Shown piece after piece: positions 1-9,198 of a stretch of DNA of 64,000 nucleotides (its first letter is position 1; every line of letters starts with the position of its first letter). A program made the position numbers and the translations under genes. The DNA is taken from NCBI RefSeq assembly GCF_918797505.1, contig NC_092801.1, positions 28,674,477 through 28,738,476 on the forward strand, written 5' to 3'. Under the pieces are notes generated by a model. It was not told where the DNA came from, did not search any database, and saw nothing but the letters and a program-made list of their open reading frames with translations. The DNA comes from Bemisia tabaci (Eukaryota; Arthropoda; Insecta; Hemiptera; Aleyrodidae).

Positions 1-651
1 TGCCAGTGCTATGATAGTCTGCTTGGTTTATCATTCCTATCGAGTTGACCATCTCTGGATTAGTTTCCTATTTTTATTCTCGCTCTCTCATTTCACGCCG
101 ATGAGTAGTTACTCCGCCGACCGCCGGAGCTTCTAGCTATGGAGTGAGTTTCAGTATTTGAGCCCGGAGTGAGGTTCTTTCTCAGCATGTGATCTGCGGT
201 CCTCCCATGCGTCGAAGGTAGGCCAGCTTATCCGCTATCTCTCTCTCTTTTCCTTATCATATTGGTGTCGGGCGGCTGGGAGGAAAAGCTACAGTCCACT
301 ATATTATTCTCCTTGAGCGTAGGAGTATTTTCAGACATCACATTTGGATACTTAAATGTGAAGTGAAAGGTTGATAAAAAAGTGAGTGAGCCCGCCTACA
401 TTACCACACGGCCCCACACGTGCTATCATACGAGAACGCATTTCGAATTGGAATCGTGCGCAAAAATTCAGATAAACAATGCTCTGCATTTCTCAAAATT
501 GGCACGTACTCTTAAAAAGCTCGATTATAAAAGCTCAATACACTGAGGACGTTGCAAAGAACATCGTATTGAGTGGATGGATTTACTCACGGTTGCTCTG
601 ATTGCATACCACGTTGCCTGTAACTTTGATTCATATTTTTATTTTTTTTAG

Positions 652-818
652 CAAAGAGAGAGACATCAGAATGCCTTGGATCTTCCAATGGATTTGTTCT
701 CAAATTATATGACAAATATACTTCCATAATTGCATCGATTTATGTCGATCGAATCCATACCCTCCTACACATGGACCTGCTCTCAAAAAAACGCTGTAGG
801 TTCATTCGGAGATCCAGG
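652..818 (+). pseudogene. Cathepsin-like exon: propeptide end and mature N-terminus, with in-frame stop
   Basis: A strong acceptor (T-rich tract then tttag, AG at 650-651) opens a frame reading NALDLPMDLFSNYMT, which fits the end of an I29 inhibitor propeptide (N..DL...F..YMT). The same frame continues after a TAA stop at 727-729 into IPSYTWTCSQKNAVG then SFGDPG, which fits the mature start of cathepsin L (usually LP..DWR..GAV.PV.DQG): the Trp and the AV...G pattern are kept, the Asp before Trp is Thr. There is no other AG between 727 and 796, so the stop cannot be avoided by a later acceptor. The donor at 819 (gtaata) leaves two bases of a codon and does not fit the phase of the next exon; gtaggt at 796 would fit but drops the conserved end. 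Confidence 0.5.
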
Positions 819-944
819 GTAATAAGGCCAATTTTGGCTTTTCGTCAGGGGCTTTATACCCTTCCTTTGCAAAGTGAATTTTCAATATTAGAGAGTGTTC
901 TAGCAAGTTATGTTTCTCTGTTTTTGGACGAATCCTGCTCGTAG

Positions 945-1053
945 CATCAGTTCGGCAATTTATGTTTCGCTTGTTACGCTATGACGGCAGTTGCGGCTCT
1001 TGAGATTCTACTAGCGCACCAGGAGGGAAGACTCACCTTGCTCTCCGTTCAAA
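945..1053 (+). CDS. Cathepsin-like exon with the catalytic cysteine
   Basis: The exon reads HQFGNLCFACYAMTAVAALE followed by ILLAHQEGRLTLLSVQ, the papain-family helix that normally reads QG.CGSCWAF...ALE......L..LS.Q. The catalytic Cys is the TGT at 972-974, with the partner Cys at 963-965; Trp after the Cys is Tyr, and there seem to be two extra residues between the oxyanion Gln and the first Cys. The pyrimidine-rich acceptor is at 943-944 (or 949-950). The donor a|gtaagt at 1054 is excellent, and its one-base phase joins exactly with the exon at 4439 to give the family hallmark SVQNLIDC. Reading frame intact. Confidence 0.8.
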
Positions 1054-1268
1054 GTAAGTCCAGCACACCCACTTTAGCATCTTCAACATCCGGAATGGAT
1101 CTTCGGCATCCAAACGAAACAGATAGGTTGACCAACTGGTCAGAAATAATTGTTAACAGGGACTTTTGCGGCGCAAGTTGTGTGAATCCGAAAATGAAGG
1201 GGAATCATATATGATGAAAAAAACCGGCGCTCCGCTTCGCTCCGCGAAATTTCGACTTTTGATACGCG

Positions 1269-1770
1269 TGGCATAGGTTTTAGGGCAAGAATGTAAAATA
1301 TGGTCGGTTGTAAGGGGGGAGTGTTGACATAGAGAGCATAAAGGGACTGGATATTTTGAGATTAAATGAGAATGAGAGAAAAAAGTATGGCCGATTCGCA
1401 GTCTCGCAATTTGGACTTCGCAGGTGCGGTGTTTGTTGAAAGAGGTGTTAGTTAGTTAGTTAAATTTTATTAACGACGATCAGCATCTAGGCTATTTTCG
1501 TCGGGGACTAGGCCAATTTAAATTTTTAAATTTAGTTTCTTGAAGAGTTTTAAATTTCTGTTACTATCATTGGACTTCTGAACATAATAGGGAGCATATT
1601 AGACGGGAGGGAACTTCGAATTTTTTACGTGTTGGCATAGGTTAACGGGCAAGAAAGTAAAATATGGTCGATTGAAAGGGGGGGAGTGTTGACAAGAGAG
1701 CATAAAGGAACTGGAGATTTTGAAATTAAATGCGAATGACGCGAAAAAGTAGGCCGATTCGCAGTCTGCA
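1269..1770. repeat. Direct duplication inside intron (units 1269-1407 and 1632-1770)
   Basis: Two units of about 139 bp start at ggcataggtt and end at ccgattcgcagtct. They align almost end to end with scattered substitutions, offset by about 363 bp. The gap between them is A+T-rich with no visible gene. Confidence 0.7.
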
Positions 1771-1797
1771 TACACATTCATCTATACTCCATATATA

Positions 1798-3214
1798 CAG
1801 GGTGTTTCAGACACCGTCACAGGCTTTTTCTCGGTTGGTTAATGCCGCACGACAGACGGAGGACCGCGGGGTTGAATGGGAATTGTCCCAAGGAATCGAA
1901 TAACGTGGTTCCCGAAACCCTCACCACCTAGGGGGTTGTTTTAACGGGGGGGTCTTAAGCTAAAAGTCACGGTTCCGACCCAAATTGCGGATAGATAGCT
2001 CAGAAATGAAATTTGCGAAAAATTTCACGTGGAATTGACCCTAAAAATCCAAAAATCAGGACCATCCAAGGCCCAAAAATGCACCCTTTAAAGAGGGGGA
2101 CAGTACACTCCATATTTCTCTTTGGTCTCAAAATTGACGTAAATTCTCCAGAAAGACAGTTTCGAGGTACTCGACTTGAGAAACAAATTTCCTGGTCCGA
2201 GCTCCTTTAGCCCCCCTTGGAGAGTAATCGGGGGGCCCAATTTTGAAAATGGGGCTCCTTTCCGAATCGCAAAGTGATGCATCCAAATGAGGAGCAGGAA
2301 CACATTTAATTTAAGTGACTCTAAAAGTTCTTATAGGACCCCCTGTTTATGGCAGAAAGTAACTCCCTGAGGAGGGGGGCTTCGCCCGCCAAAAAATTCA
2401 CAATGACTCCTTTCTGTGGTGCAAAAATGACGTCGATTCTGCAGACAAAGACGGTCTCCCATGTAATCGGACCGAGGGCTCAGGGAACATGAAATTTAGA
2501 GTCCTCGGGGACTCGGATATTACATGACAGAAACCATCTTTTTCTGGAAGAATCAGACGTCAATTTTCGCGGCACCAAAAGATGGAATCTGAGAAATTTT
2601 TGGCGGGGGCGATGGCCCCCCTCCACAGGGGGTTCACTTTCTGCCGTTCAGGGGCGGGACAATTAGAATCTTATTAGAGACACTTAAGATGTAAATGTAA
2701 TCTGCCTCAATTTGGATGCAATCAATTTGCCGAACGGAAAGGAGCTCCCGATTTTAAATAGGGCCCCCCCCCCCCGTTAACTCCCAAGGGGAGCTAGAGG
2801 AGCTTTGGGACATGAAATTTGGATTTCTCAAGGTCGATTACTCGGAAAATGTCTTTTTTGGAGAATTTACGTCAATTTTGAGACCAAAGAGAAAGTATGG
2901 AGGGGGGTACTGTCCCCATCTTTTAAAAGGGTCATTTTTGGGCCTGGAAGGTCGAATTTGGATTTTTAGGGGTCAATTCCACGTGAAAATATTTCCGTCG
3001 CTTTTCAATTCTGAACGATCTATCCGCATTGGTGGGAAACGTGACTTTTAGCCATCGTTGACCCCCCCTTTACCCCCAAGGGGGGTGGGAGGGTTTCGGG
3101 ACACCGAAATTCGTATTCCTTGGGTCAATTCCCTATTCAACCCCGCGGTCTCCGACTTCGTTACGACTTACAACCGAGAAAAAGGCCTGTTAAGGGTTGT
3201 TCTGAAACACCCTG
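1798..3214. mobile_element. 1.4-kb foldback element with TATATA flanks
   Basis: The element starts cagggtgtttcaga and ends with its reverse complement (tctgaaacaccctg). Both sides are flanked by tatata, which could be the target duplication. The whole element is a long imperfect palindrome: bases from the left end to about 2440 align with the reverse complement of about 2560-3214, including the ctttttctcggttg, gaccgcggggttgaat and cacgtggaattgaccc blocks. No transposase frame is seen, so it is non-autonomous. The superfamily is not assigned. Confidence 0.75.
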
Positions 3215-3317
3215 TATATACACATGAATTTGAATGGCATATATTTTCGTGATCTACGACCCGTGATCGGTGCTCTTCACAATGTCTCAGGTCTGGGTCC
3301 GACATCATGGGAGAATG

Positions 3318-3650
3318 CAATAGTGTATTTTCTTCGGAAAATACACTAAAAAACACAGTTATGCTACCGTTACAACGGTTGTAATGTCGCACGGGATTCC
3401 ACGGTAGTAGAACCGTGGATTTTGATTCCTGTAACGATGAGCACGGTGATATGACCGTGTTCACCGTAATATTACTGTGGGCACAGACATACTAATATGC
3501 GCATGGTTATGCTACTGTGCTCATCAATAATATTATCAAAATCCACCGTTCCACTACCGTGGAATCTCGTGTGACATTATTACCGTGGTAACCGTCGAAT
3601 GATCGTGGGTTTTTTTTTCCCCGTGTACGTTTCTGTTGTACACGTTTTTT
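3318..3650. repeat. Short foldback/hairpin repeat
   Basis: The block ccacggtagtagaaccgtgg near 3400 recurs inverted as ccaccgttccactaccgtgg near 3550. Further matched blocks (ccgttacaacgg; atattactgtgggcac/gtgctcatcaataatatt) lie around a centre near 3500. It looks like a nonautonomous palindromic element, but its ends are not sharply defined. Confidence 0.5.
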
Positions 3651-3924
3651 CTACTATGGACTCACCAAGTTTGAAAAGTTCGTTGTTTCTTTATTGTTTA
3701 AATGATTTCCAACCTATCTCATATGAAATATGTGGGTACATAAAATCCTGAATATATATATACATTTTGATCAGAATACTGGTAATGTAGTATCGCGTCT
3801 AAGATATTGGACTCCATGTACACCCCATGTTCGGCCCCGTAATAATGCTGAAAAATCACCAAATTATCTACTCACCTAGTGCTTTCAGAATATAAAATAA
3901 AATAAACAAGGTATAATGACCCAT

Positions 3925-4179
3925 TTTGCCGTGCTACGGATAAACGCCGTAGGAACCTTCATACGTTGCCAAATTTCCTTTGGTAAATCATGAATTTTCG
4001 AGAATATTTTGTGAAAGTTTTTCTTCAAATTTTTCAGAAAATTTTGTTCGCAATTTTACCTACAGTTCTTGTAAATTTCTCGGAAAAATATTCATAATTT
4101 TCCTAAAAAATGAACATATTATCGAAGGAAATTTGGCAACTCTCGAATGTTCATACGGCGTTTTTCCTTAGCACGGCAA
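3925..4179. mobile_element. TA-type MITE (GCCGTGCTAAGG family), copy 1
   Basis: The left end tgccgtgctacgg...aacgccgtaggaacc pairs with the right end tcatacggcgtttttccttagcacggca. It is about 255 bp, matching the best-defined copy at 59567-59821. The interior carries the family block gttgccaaatttcc and its inverse. Confidence 0.75.
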
Positions 4180-4229
4180 CATTGTCGGTTAGGTGGTATT
4201 GTTCCTGAGCCCTCGATATACCAGGTAAG

Positions 4230-4393
4230 CAGTGGCGAGGCGTGCTTTGCGATATATCGATTGATTCGCCATTTAAACCTATGAAAAAAGATCGATTATC
4301 AGGGCGTTCGCAGCGAACACCTTAGTAATCGATTCTTTACCATAGCTTCAAATGGCGATATATCGATAATCGATCCTTCACGCCACGCCACTG
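4230..4393. mobile_element. hAT-like MITE, copy 1, with 8-bp target duplication caggtaag
   Basis: The terminal inverted repeats cagtggcgaggcgtg / cacgccacgccactg are flanked on both sides by an exact 8-bp duplication, caggtaag (4222-4229 and 4394-4401). An 8-bp duplication and CAGTGG-type ends are hAT hallmarks. It is 164 bp, with an interior made of ATCGAT-rich palindromes. It sits 45 bp before the acceptor of the cathepsin exon at 4439, and the duplicated octamer itself matches a 5' splice-site consensus. Confidence 0.9.
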
Positions 4394-4438
4394 CAGGTAA
4401 GATCCCGTGAATCCATAAAAATCTGGAAATGTTTACAG

Positions 4439-4695
4439 ACTTGATTGACTGCGATCGCACAAACAATGGCTGTATGGGAGGGCACACCAGTAACTCCCTG
4501 AATTATATAAGGGATGTTGGAATAGCCACCGCCAGGGCTTATCCATACCAAGCGGGGCAATTCGGATGTCGGTCCAATCAAATAAAGCCTTACGTCAAGC
4601 TCACCACCTTCATCGAATCAGATCCAAGTAATATAGAGGGTCATTTAGAGCTCAGCCCAATTCCAACGGCGGTACACCATCCCCCGGAGCTCCAA
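4439..4695 (+). CDS. Cathepsin-like exon with the GCMGG segment
   Basis: The first two bases complete the Asn of SVQN, and the exon continues LIDCDRTNNGCMGGH, then TSNSLNYIRDVGIATARAYPYQA. This is the conserved block LVDC....N.GC.GG.....F.Y....GI.....YPY.A of cathepsin L. It ends SPIPTAVHHPPELQ, at the place of the usual GP..VAI...... strand, with the donor caa|gtaagg at 4696 (phase 0). The Gly-Pro of that strand reads Ser-Pro and the following residues are unusual. The reading frame is open throughout. This exon and its join to the Cys exon are the strongest family evidence in the window. Confidence 0.85.
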
Positions 4696-4809
4696 GTAAG
4701 GAACATTTTTATACCCCCCCACCCAAAAAAAAAAAAAACAAAAAAATAATCATCAGTCATTCTGCATGCTGTTTATTGAGATTGATGGGCAAAGTTATAG
4801 ACAAAACTA

Positions 4810-4887
4810 GGGGCTACGCCCCCTGGCCGCTACGCAGCCCAACCCCCTGAAGGCGCCCCGCGCCATCAATGGGCCGCTTCGCGGCCC
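4810..4887. repeat. GC-rich chain of small hairpins, copy 1
   Basis: The segment starts gggg-ctac-gcccc and ends gggccgc-ttc-gcggccc, with ggccgc-tac-gcagcc and ggcgccccgcgcc between. It is far richer in G+C than its A+T-rich surroundings. A second copy with the same order of hairpins is at 57627-57708, and their divergence includes paired changes. Confidence 0.75.
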
Positions 4888-5075
4888 TATTTTTACCCTC
4901 CTATCAGTGTTAGTTTTATTTTTCCCCTAAAAAAATACAACATGAGGTATACTTTAATTTTAAACTTTACTTAAAATTACTTTAAAATTAAAAGGACGCG
5001 TTTTGGAATGACTGCTTGATGAAATATTGCAGTAAAACAATGAACAATGATAGTCAGGTAATAATTAGGAATTCA

Positions 5076-5145
5076 TGAGTCGGAGATCGAACCCACATTG
5101 TGATCAAGGCGGACGCATTTGACGTCTTAGACGACTCGGCCACCG
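5076..5145 (-). repeat. tRNA-like (SINE head) with pol III boxes A and B
   Basis: On the minus strand a box A-like tggccgagtcgtctaag is followed about 40 bp later by a box B, gggttcgatctcc, with a clover-leaf-like spacing that resembles a Ser/Leu-type tRNA. No proper acceptor stem is visible, so it reads as a tRNA-derived SINE or tRNA pseudogene. Confidence 0.55.
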
Positions 5146-5294
5146 TTCGACATGATGTCCCAGGTGCGAATCTTGTGAAGATAAGTGTAGAGCTGATGCG
5201 CAGGCTACCCAGCTACTGCGCAACCTCCTCGACCATTGCGCATCCTCCCGCGCATAGCGGTAGCAGTACCGGAGCATTCTGTAAACTCACTCAC

Positions 5295-5610
5295 TTTTAT
5301 AACGTGATTTTAAAAAAACCTGGGTCCTTTTTCCAAAATCTGATTGCAGCGGGCTCATCTAGGGCCTATTACCTGTCGATTTACGCAAAAATCATGGAAA
5401 TCGGCCCGGTAGAACGCTCAAACGAACTATGACAAAAAGTATAAATTTACATTGTTTAAACGGGAGAATTCGCAACTTTACCACGTAATATAAAAAAACC
5501 TGGGCCATATTTTGAAAATCTGAAAAGAGTTGGCTTATCTAGAGGCAATTGCCCGTCGATAGCCGCAAAAATCATGAAAATCGGCCCGGTAGAACGCTGG
5601 AACTAAGCGT
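5295..5610. repeat. Two tandem copies of a repeat with a shared aaatcggcccggtagaacgct block
   Basis: Units at about 5295-5425 and 5480-5610 share aaaaaaacctggg, ttgaaaatctg-like, gtcgat..acgcaaaaatcatg and atcggcccggtagaacgct. The offset is roughly 185 bp. No coding signal is evident. Confidence 0.6.
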
Positions 5611-5704
5611 CACCAGTTTCGCAAAATTAGGAGGTCTTGGAGCTTATAGTATAGATGACAATGAGGTGAGCCCATTGGTTGAAGCGAGGGCTTGCGATGG
5701 ACAA

Positions 5705-6345
5705 AGGAAGTAAGTAATCACTAAAAATAGCTTAAAAAATTTGACACTCGATTCAATCGGATTTTTGCTTGAATCCAAAAAAAATCTGCTGAAGGTGATT
5801 CGACGTTCGCCGTTTTTTGTGTCAGAGCGACGTGCGATATATCGCATCGATTCGTTACATAATTTCAGCTGCTTGTCATTTTTTTCGAATTTTGGGATCG
5901 CACCTCTGTTGTCATGAGACTGAAAAATTCATGTACCAAATTTGACAAGGAAATTCAACGTAATAAAGGTGTGGTTTTTTTAGGGGATAAATATCGCATT
6001 CAATACTCATATTGAAACTGCACTCGAATGCAATATTTTTCATCTGAAAAACCCTGCCTTTATCACGTTGAATTTCTTTTTCAAAAGTATATGAATTATT
6101 TAGCCTCATGATAACAGAAGTGTGATCTCAAAACTCGAAAAAAATGACAAGTAGCTGAAATTATGGAACGAACCGATACGATATATCGCACGTTGCTCTG
6201 ACACAAAAAATGGCGACCGTCAAATCACCTTAAGCAGATTTCCTTCGGATTCAAGCAAACATCCAATTGGATCAAGAGTATTTTTCCTTGTCAATTTTTT
6301 TTTGAGAATGGACTCTGGATCCAAGAGTCTTTTCCTCCGGTGTAG
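5705..6345. mobile_element. Palindromic P1 element split by a TTAA-family element
   Basis: The left half has gattcaatcggatttttgc and the right half caagagtatttttccttgtc...gactctggatccaagagtc, as in the intact copies at 8654-8883 and 21008-21238. The two halves are separated by a TTAA-type palindromic element (5794-6229), so this copy is a broken host. Confidence 0.65.
5794..6229. mobile_element. TTAA-flanked palindromic element, copy 1 (nested)
   Basis: The ends ggtgatt.. / ..aatcacc carry long imperfect terminal inverted repeats: cgtgcgatatatcgcat inside the left end and gatacgatatatcgcacg inside the right. Flanks are tgaa (5790-5793) and ttaa (6230-6233), a TTAA target duplication with one substitution. 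Internal arms repeat ttcaacgtaataaaggtgtgg and its inverse. It is inserted into the aatccgcttaaa segment of a P1 element. Confidence 0.75.
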
Positions 6346-6348
6346 ACA

Positions 6349-6512
6349 AACTAACGGTATCCAATGAGAGGTTCTCCGGTTAGTTTATTAAATCTCCCTT
6401 GGTCTAATCAACTACCTGTTTCAGCCTATGGGATGCTTTTTGTCATTTTTGTCCATCGCTTTGTCCATCAATTTCGATAATGAGCCCACTTCCGTGCTAT
6501 GTAGAAACGCTG
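6349..6512. mobile_element. M2 MITE fragment (gtccatcgctttgtccatcaatttc)
   Basis: The fragment shares agacaaactaacggtatccaa and tttgtccatcgctttg blocks with fuller copies at 10255-10540 and 45930-46195. It follows the P1 copy and precedes a TA-type MITE, in the same order as at 27.6-28.1 kb. Confidence 0.5.
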
Positions 6513-6745
6513 CGTTGTATGTGCTTCTGGACGTTGTAGAATATATTTCGATAAAATTCATGTTTTGGGAAACTTCTGGCAACTTTTGTGTAATTTTTAG
6601 GATGATCGTGTTTCTGGCTGGAGCTGAAGTAAATGAAATTTTTTAAAAGAAATTCATGATTTTTTCCAAAAATAAATATATTCTTGGGGAAAATTTGACA
6701 ATATTTTAATTTTCTCATGGTGTTTTTCCTCGACACGGCAGTATC
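6491..6745. mobile_element. TA-type MITE, copy 2
   Basis: The left end ttccgtgctatgtagaaacgc and right end tgtttttcctcgacacggcagta are diverged family termini. The length is about 255 bp. Confidence 0.6.
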
Positions 6746-6877
6746 ATTGCCAAGCACTCTGCGGGCTAAATATTTAGATCGATGGACAAAAACACAGACA
6801 TACAAGACGACTAGATAGTAATACAGCGATCCTATTGGTTAACTATACAAACCGTAAAAACCCCAAAAAACTTTCAG

Positions 6878-6917
6878 ATTTGCAGTGGTAAAGAATCCGG
6901 TCAAAGTCTCAAACTTG
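6878..6917 (+). other. Possible small cathepsin exon
   Basis: A 40-base segment between ctttcag and ttg|gtgagc starts in phase 0, as left by the 4695 donor, and ends with one base, as needed by the exon at 8100, giving ...LKLG-G-VFDSDN. This fits where the family has a short stretch before the S/G-GV motif. However, the amino acids are not recognisable and the acceptor is weak, so phase agreement alone is a one-in-three coincidence. Confidence 0.2.
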
Positions 6918-7731
6918 GTGAGCATTTTCTTGTTACTTATAAAAAAATGAAAAATTATACTTCACCGTATATTGAACAGAGGCAACAATCGAATAGAGGC
7001 CCCTTCATAAATGAGTGATGCAACGGTCACGACCTGCGTGCGTGTGACGACCTTTCAGGTTGCAGGAGTACAATCATGATGTCTCTTTGCTTCTCCAATT
7101 TGTGTTTTTTTATCAAAATTAAAGAAAGTAAGTATTGATTGTTCTGAGCTTTTTATGTGCTCCAAAACAATATGGAATATGATATCACGCAAAGTCCACA
7201 ATTTTTCGATTCAAGTCATATTATGCTTTTAAAACAGTATGGATACAATACTCAATCGGCTGGCTAAAGTCCAGTAATGTATTTTTCTTAAGATGGTCTC
7301 CTGCATAAATGAGTGATGCAACAAACGCCACACTTGTCCAAAGACAGCCCTTACAAGAGCCTTTTTCTTTACCTTATCCAAATTTTGAAGAATCACTGAC
7401 ACGTTCGCCGCAATGATCTTACTGTAATCGTCCCTGCTGCATGCTAGTAGATTGCTTGCACATTTTTCAGCCGTATCATTCTTCCTTTGTCTTCTCCCAA
7501 AACTTATTTATTTTATAATATCTTTTAATGTTCTTACATTACGATGCTGTGGTATGATATGCACGTCAATGGAAGCTAGCATAATAGTGCACCATACACC
7601 ATTGTAAAATGAACTGATTTTTACGAAAATGTCTCTAGATTATCTACTTACATATTGCATATTTTTTTTGAAAAAAATAATGAAAAATTAAGAATACTCT
7701 ACAGAAACCTCGATAATTGTATGAGCTTGAA

Positions 7732-7985
7732 TACTCCCGTGCTAAGGAAGGACGCCGTATGAACACTTGAGAGTTGCCAAATTTCCTCCGATAAATACCG
7801 AATTTACTGAGAAAATTGTGAATATTATTTTCAAAAATTTTCTGAAAATTTTGTACGCAATTTAATCTAAAATATTTGAAAATTTCAATGAAAAATATGC
7901 ATAAATGTGGTCAAAAATACATATTTTATGAAGAGAAACTTGGCAACTCTAGAATGTTCATACGGCGTTCTTCCTTAGCAGGGCA
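7732..7985. mobile_element. TA-type MITE, copy 3
   Basis: The left end tactcccgtgctaaggaaggacgccgtatg pairs with the right end cggcgttcttccttagcagggca. Internal blocks agttgccaaatttcc and ggcaactctagaatg are inverted copies, as in the other members. It is about 254 bp and lies in an intron of the cathepsin-like gene. Confidence 0.8.
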
Positions 7986-8099
7986 CAATAGTCGCGACGT
8001 GTTGCTGATTTTAATGATTTCACTGGTTTTTCTTAAAATCTCATTTCATTTTTAGCTGGCATGAAACTTATAGATTTCTGTTTCAGTTTTACATTTCAG

Positions 8100-8177
8100 G
8101 AGTGTTCGATTCAGACAACTGCCCAAACGACATTTGGAGTATAAATCACGGCGTTGTCATTGTCGGTCATTACAGAG
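8100..8177 (+). CDS. Cathepsin-like exon with the catalytic histidine
   Basis: After the acceptor acatttcag the exon reads GVFDSDNCPND-IW-SINHGVVIVGHYR once its first two bases are joined to a preceding G. This is the family block GV....C....NHAV..VGYG; the catalytic His is CAC at 8147-8149. The donor after 8177 is gtgcat, a poor site, and a hAT-like MITE begins 51 bp further on. Only a few residues would separate the GHY from the next Trp segment, shorter than usual, so a small exon may be missed or lost. Confidence 0.72.
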
Positions 8178-8228
8178 GTGCATATATTTCAATTTTCGTT
8201 TTTCTCCTTTTTTATTGTTTCAGAAATG

Positions 8229-8429
8229 CAATGGCGTGGCGTGCTTTGCGATATATGGATTGCTCTGCTATTTAATTAAATGCCACCAATTAAATGTTTT
8301 TCATTGGTTTAAACCTATGGAAAAGGGTCAATAAACAGGGTGTCCGCAACGAACACCTCAATAATCGATTCTTCACCATACCTTCAAATAAAAAGATATT
8401 GATAATCGATTATTCACGCCTCGCGATTG
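8229..8429. mobile_element. hAT-like MITE, copy 2
   Basis: The ends caatggcgtggcgtg / cacgcctcgcgattg are flanked by cagaaatg and cagagata, a decayed 8-bp duplication (6 of 8). The interior holds an extra segment relative to the 164-bp copies, so this one is 201 bp. Confidence 0.75.
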
Positions 8430-8653
8430 CAGAGATACATCGCAAACTTTTACGCGGTTAAAAGATGGATCTTCTACACTCTTATAAATCGTGGAGTGAA
8501 ATTAGATGCCGCACAGTGGATCAAGTCAATGGGAGATGTCGGACAAATTTTGGAAAGCTTTCTCCATTTTACAAAATTTTGAAGTCCTAAAAATGGTCTC
8601 ATAGATTTCTTCAGAAAATTTTCTTCGAGAACCACCCCTCAAAATGTAAAATT

Positions 8654-8883
8654 CACTGGGAAAAAAAAACACATTAGATTTAGAGTCCAGACTCTTGAAA
8701 ACATTGACAAGAAAAAATACTCTTGATTCCATCGGAGTTTTGCTTGAATCAAAAGGAAATCCGCTTAAATTAAGAGGCTTGGTTCTTGATTTAAGCACGA
8801 ATCCGATTGAATCAAGAGTATTCTTTATTGTCGATGTTTTTAAGAGTCTGGATTCTAGATCCAATGTGGTTTTTTCTTCAGTG
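8654..8883. mobile_element. P1 palindromic element (CACTGGGAAA...CAGTG)
   Basis: It starts cactgggaaaaaa and ends ttttttcttcagtg. The arms contain gagtccagactcttgaaaac and its inverse, then aatactcttgattccatcgg and its inverse gattgaatcaagagtatt. It is 230 bp with no coding content. Confidence 0.8.
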
Positions 8884-9198
8884 TTTTAAATGAACAGAGG
8901 GAAATTAGTTGGATTCAATATGATTTTTCCAATTATTTTAAAAGATAGTAATCCGCACAGAGCGTGCAAAAACCTAATGGTAGAGACAAGTTGAAAAAAA
9001 CTGACTCCGCGAGTTTGACTAATCGCGCCGAACACAGCGCGGTCAGCGCGACACGCATATTAGCGCCTTCAGGACTGAATGAATACTTCACGTATTGCGC
9101 CAAACACCATGCGTTTGGCACGAGCAGTGAAGCGCCTACAAGACCGTATAAATACTTCACGCATTGCGCGTTCGCTACGGAGCGCAGTGCGCTCTTAA

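Larger units (their letters stand above)
1054..4438 (+). other. Large transposon-filled intron of the cathepsin-like gene
   Basis: This 3.4-kb intron joins a GTAAGT donor to a TTTACAG acceptor with matching phase. It contains a diverged direct duplication (1269-1407 and 1632-1770), a 1.4-kb foldback element, a further hairpin repeat at 3318-3650, a TA-type MITE and a hAT-like MITE that ends 45 bp before the acceptor. No coding exon is expected here, because the protein sequence is continuous across the junction. Confidence 0.75.

Noticed and set aside
430..580. Frame reading FELESCAKIQINNALHF upstream of the cathepsin exons, possibly an ERFNIN propeptide helix
   Set aside because: Position and flavour fit, but only part of the ERFNIN spacing is met, there is no good acceptor or donor, and the frame ends in TGA. 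Not strong enough to annotate.
4222..4229. caggtaag as a real 5' splice site
   Set aside because: It is exactly duplicated on the other side of a MITE, and the protein sequence is continuous across the surrounding intron, so no exon is needed here.
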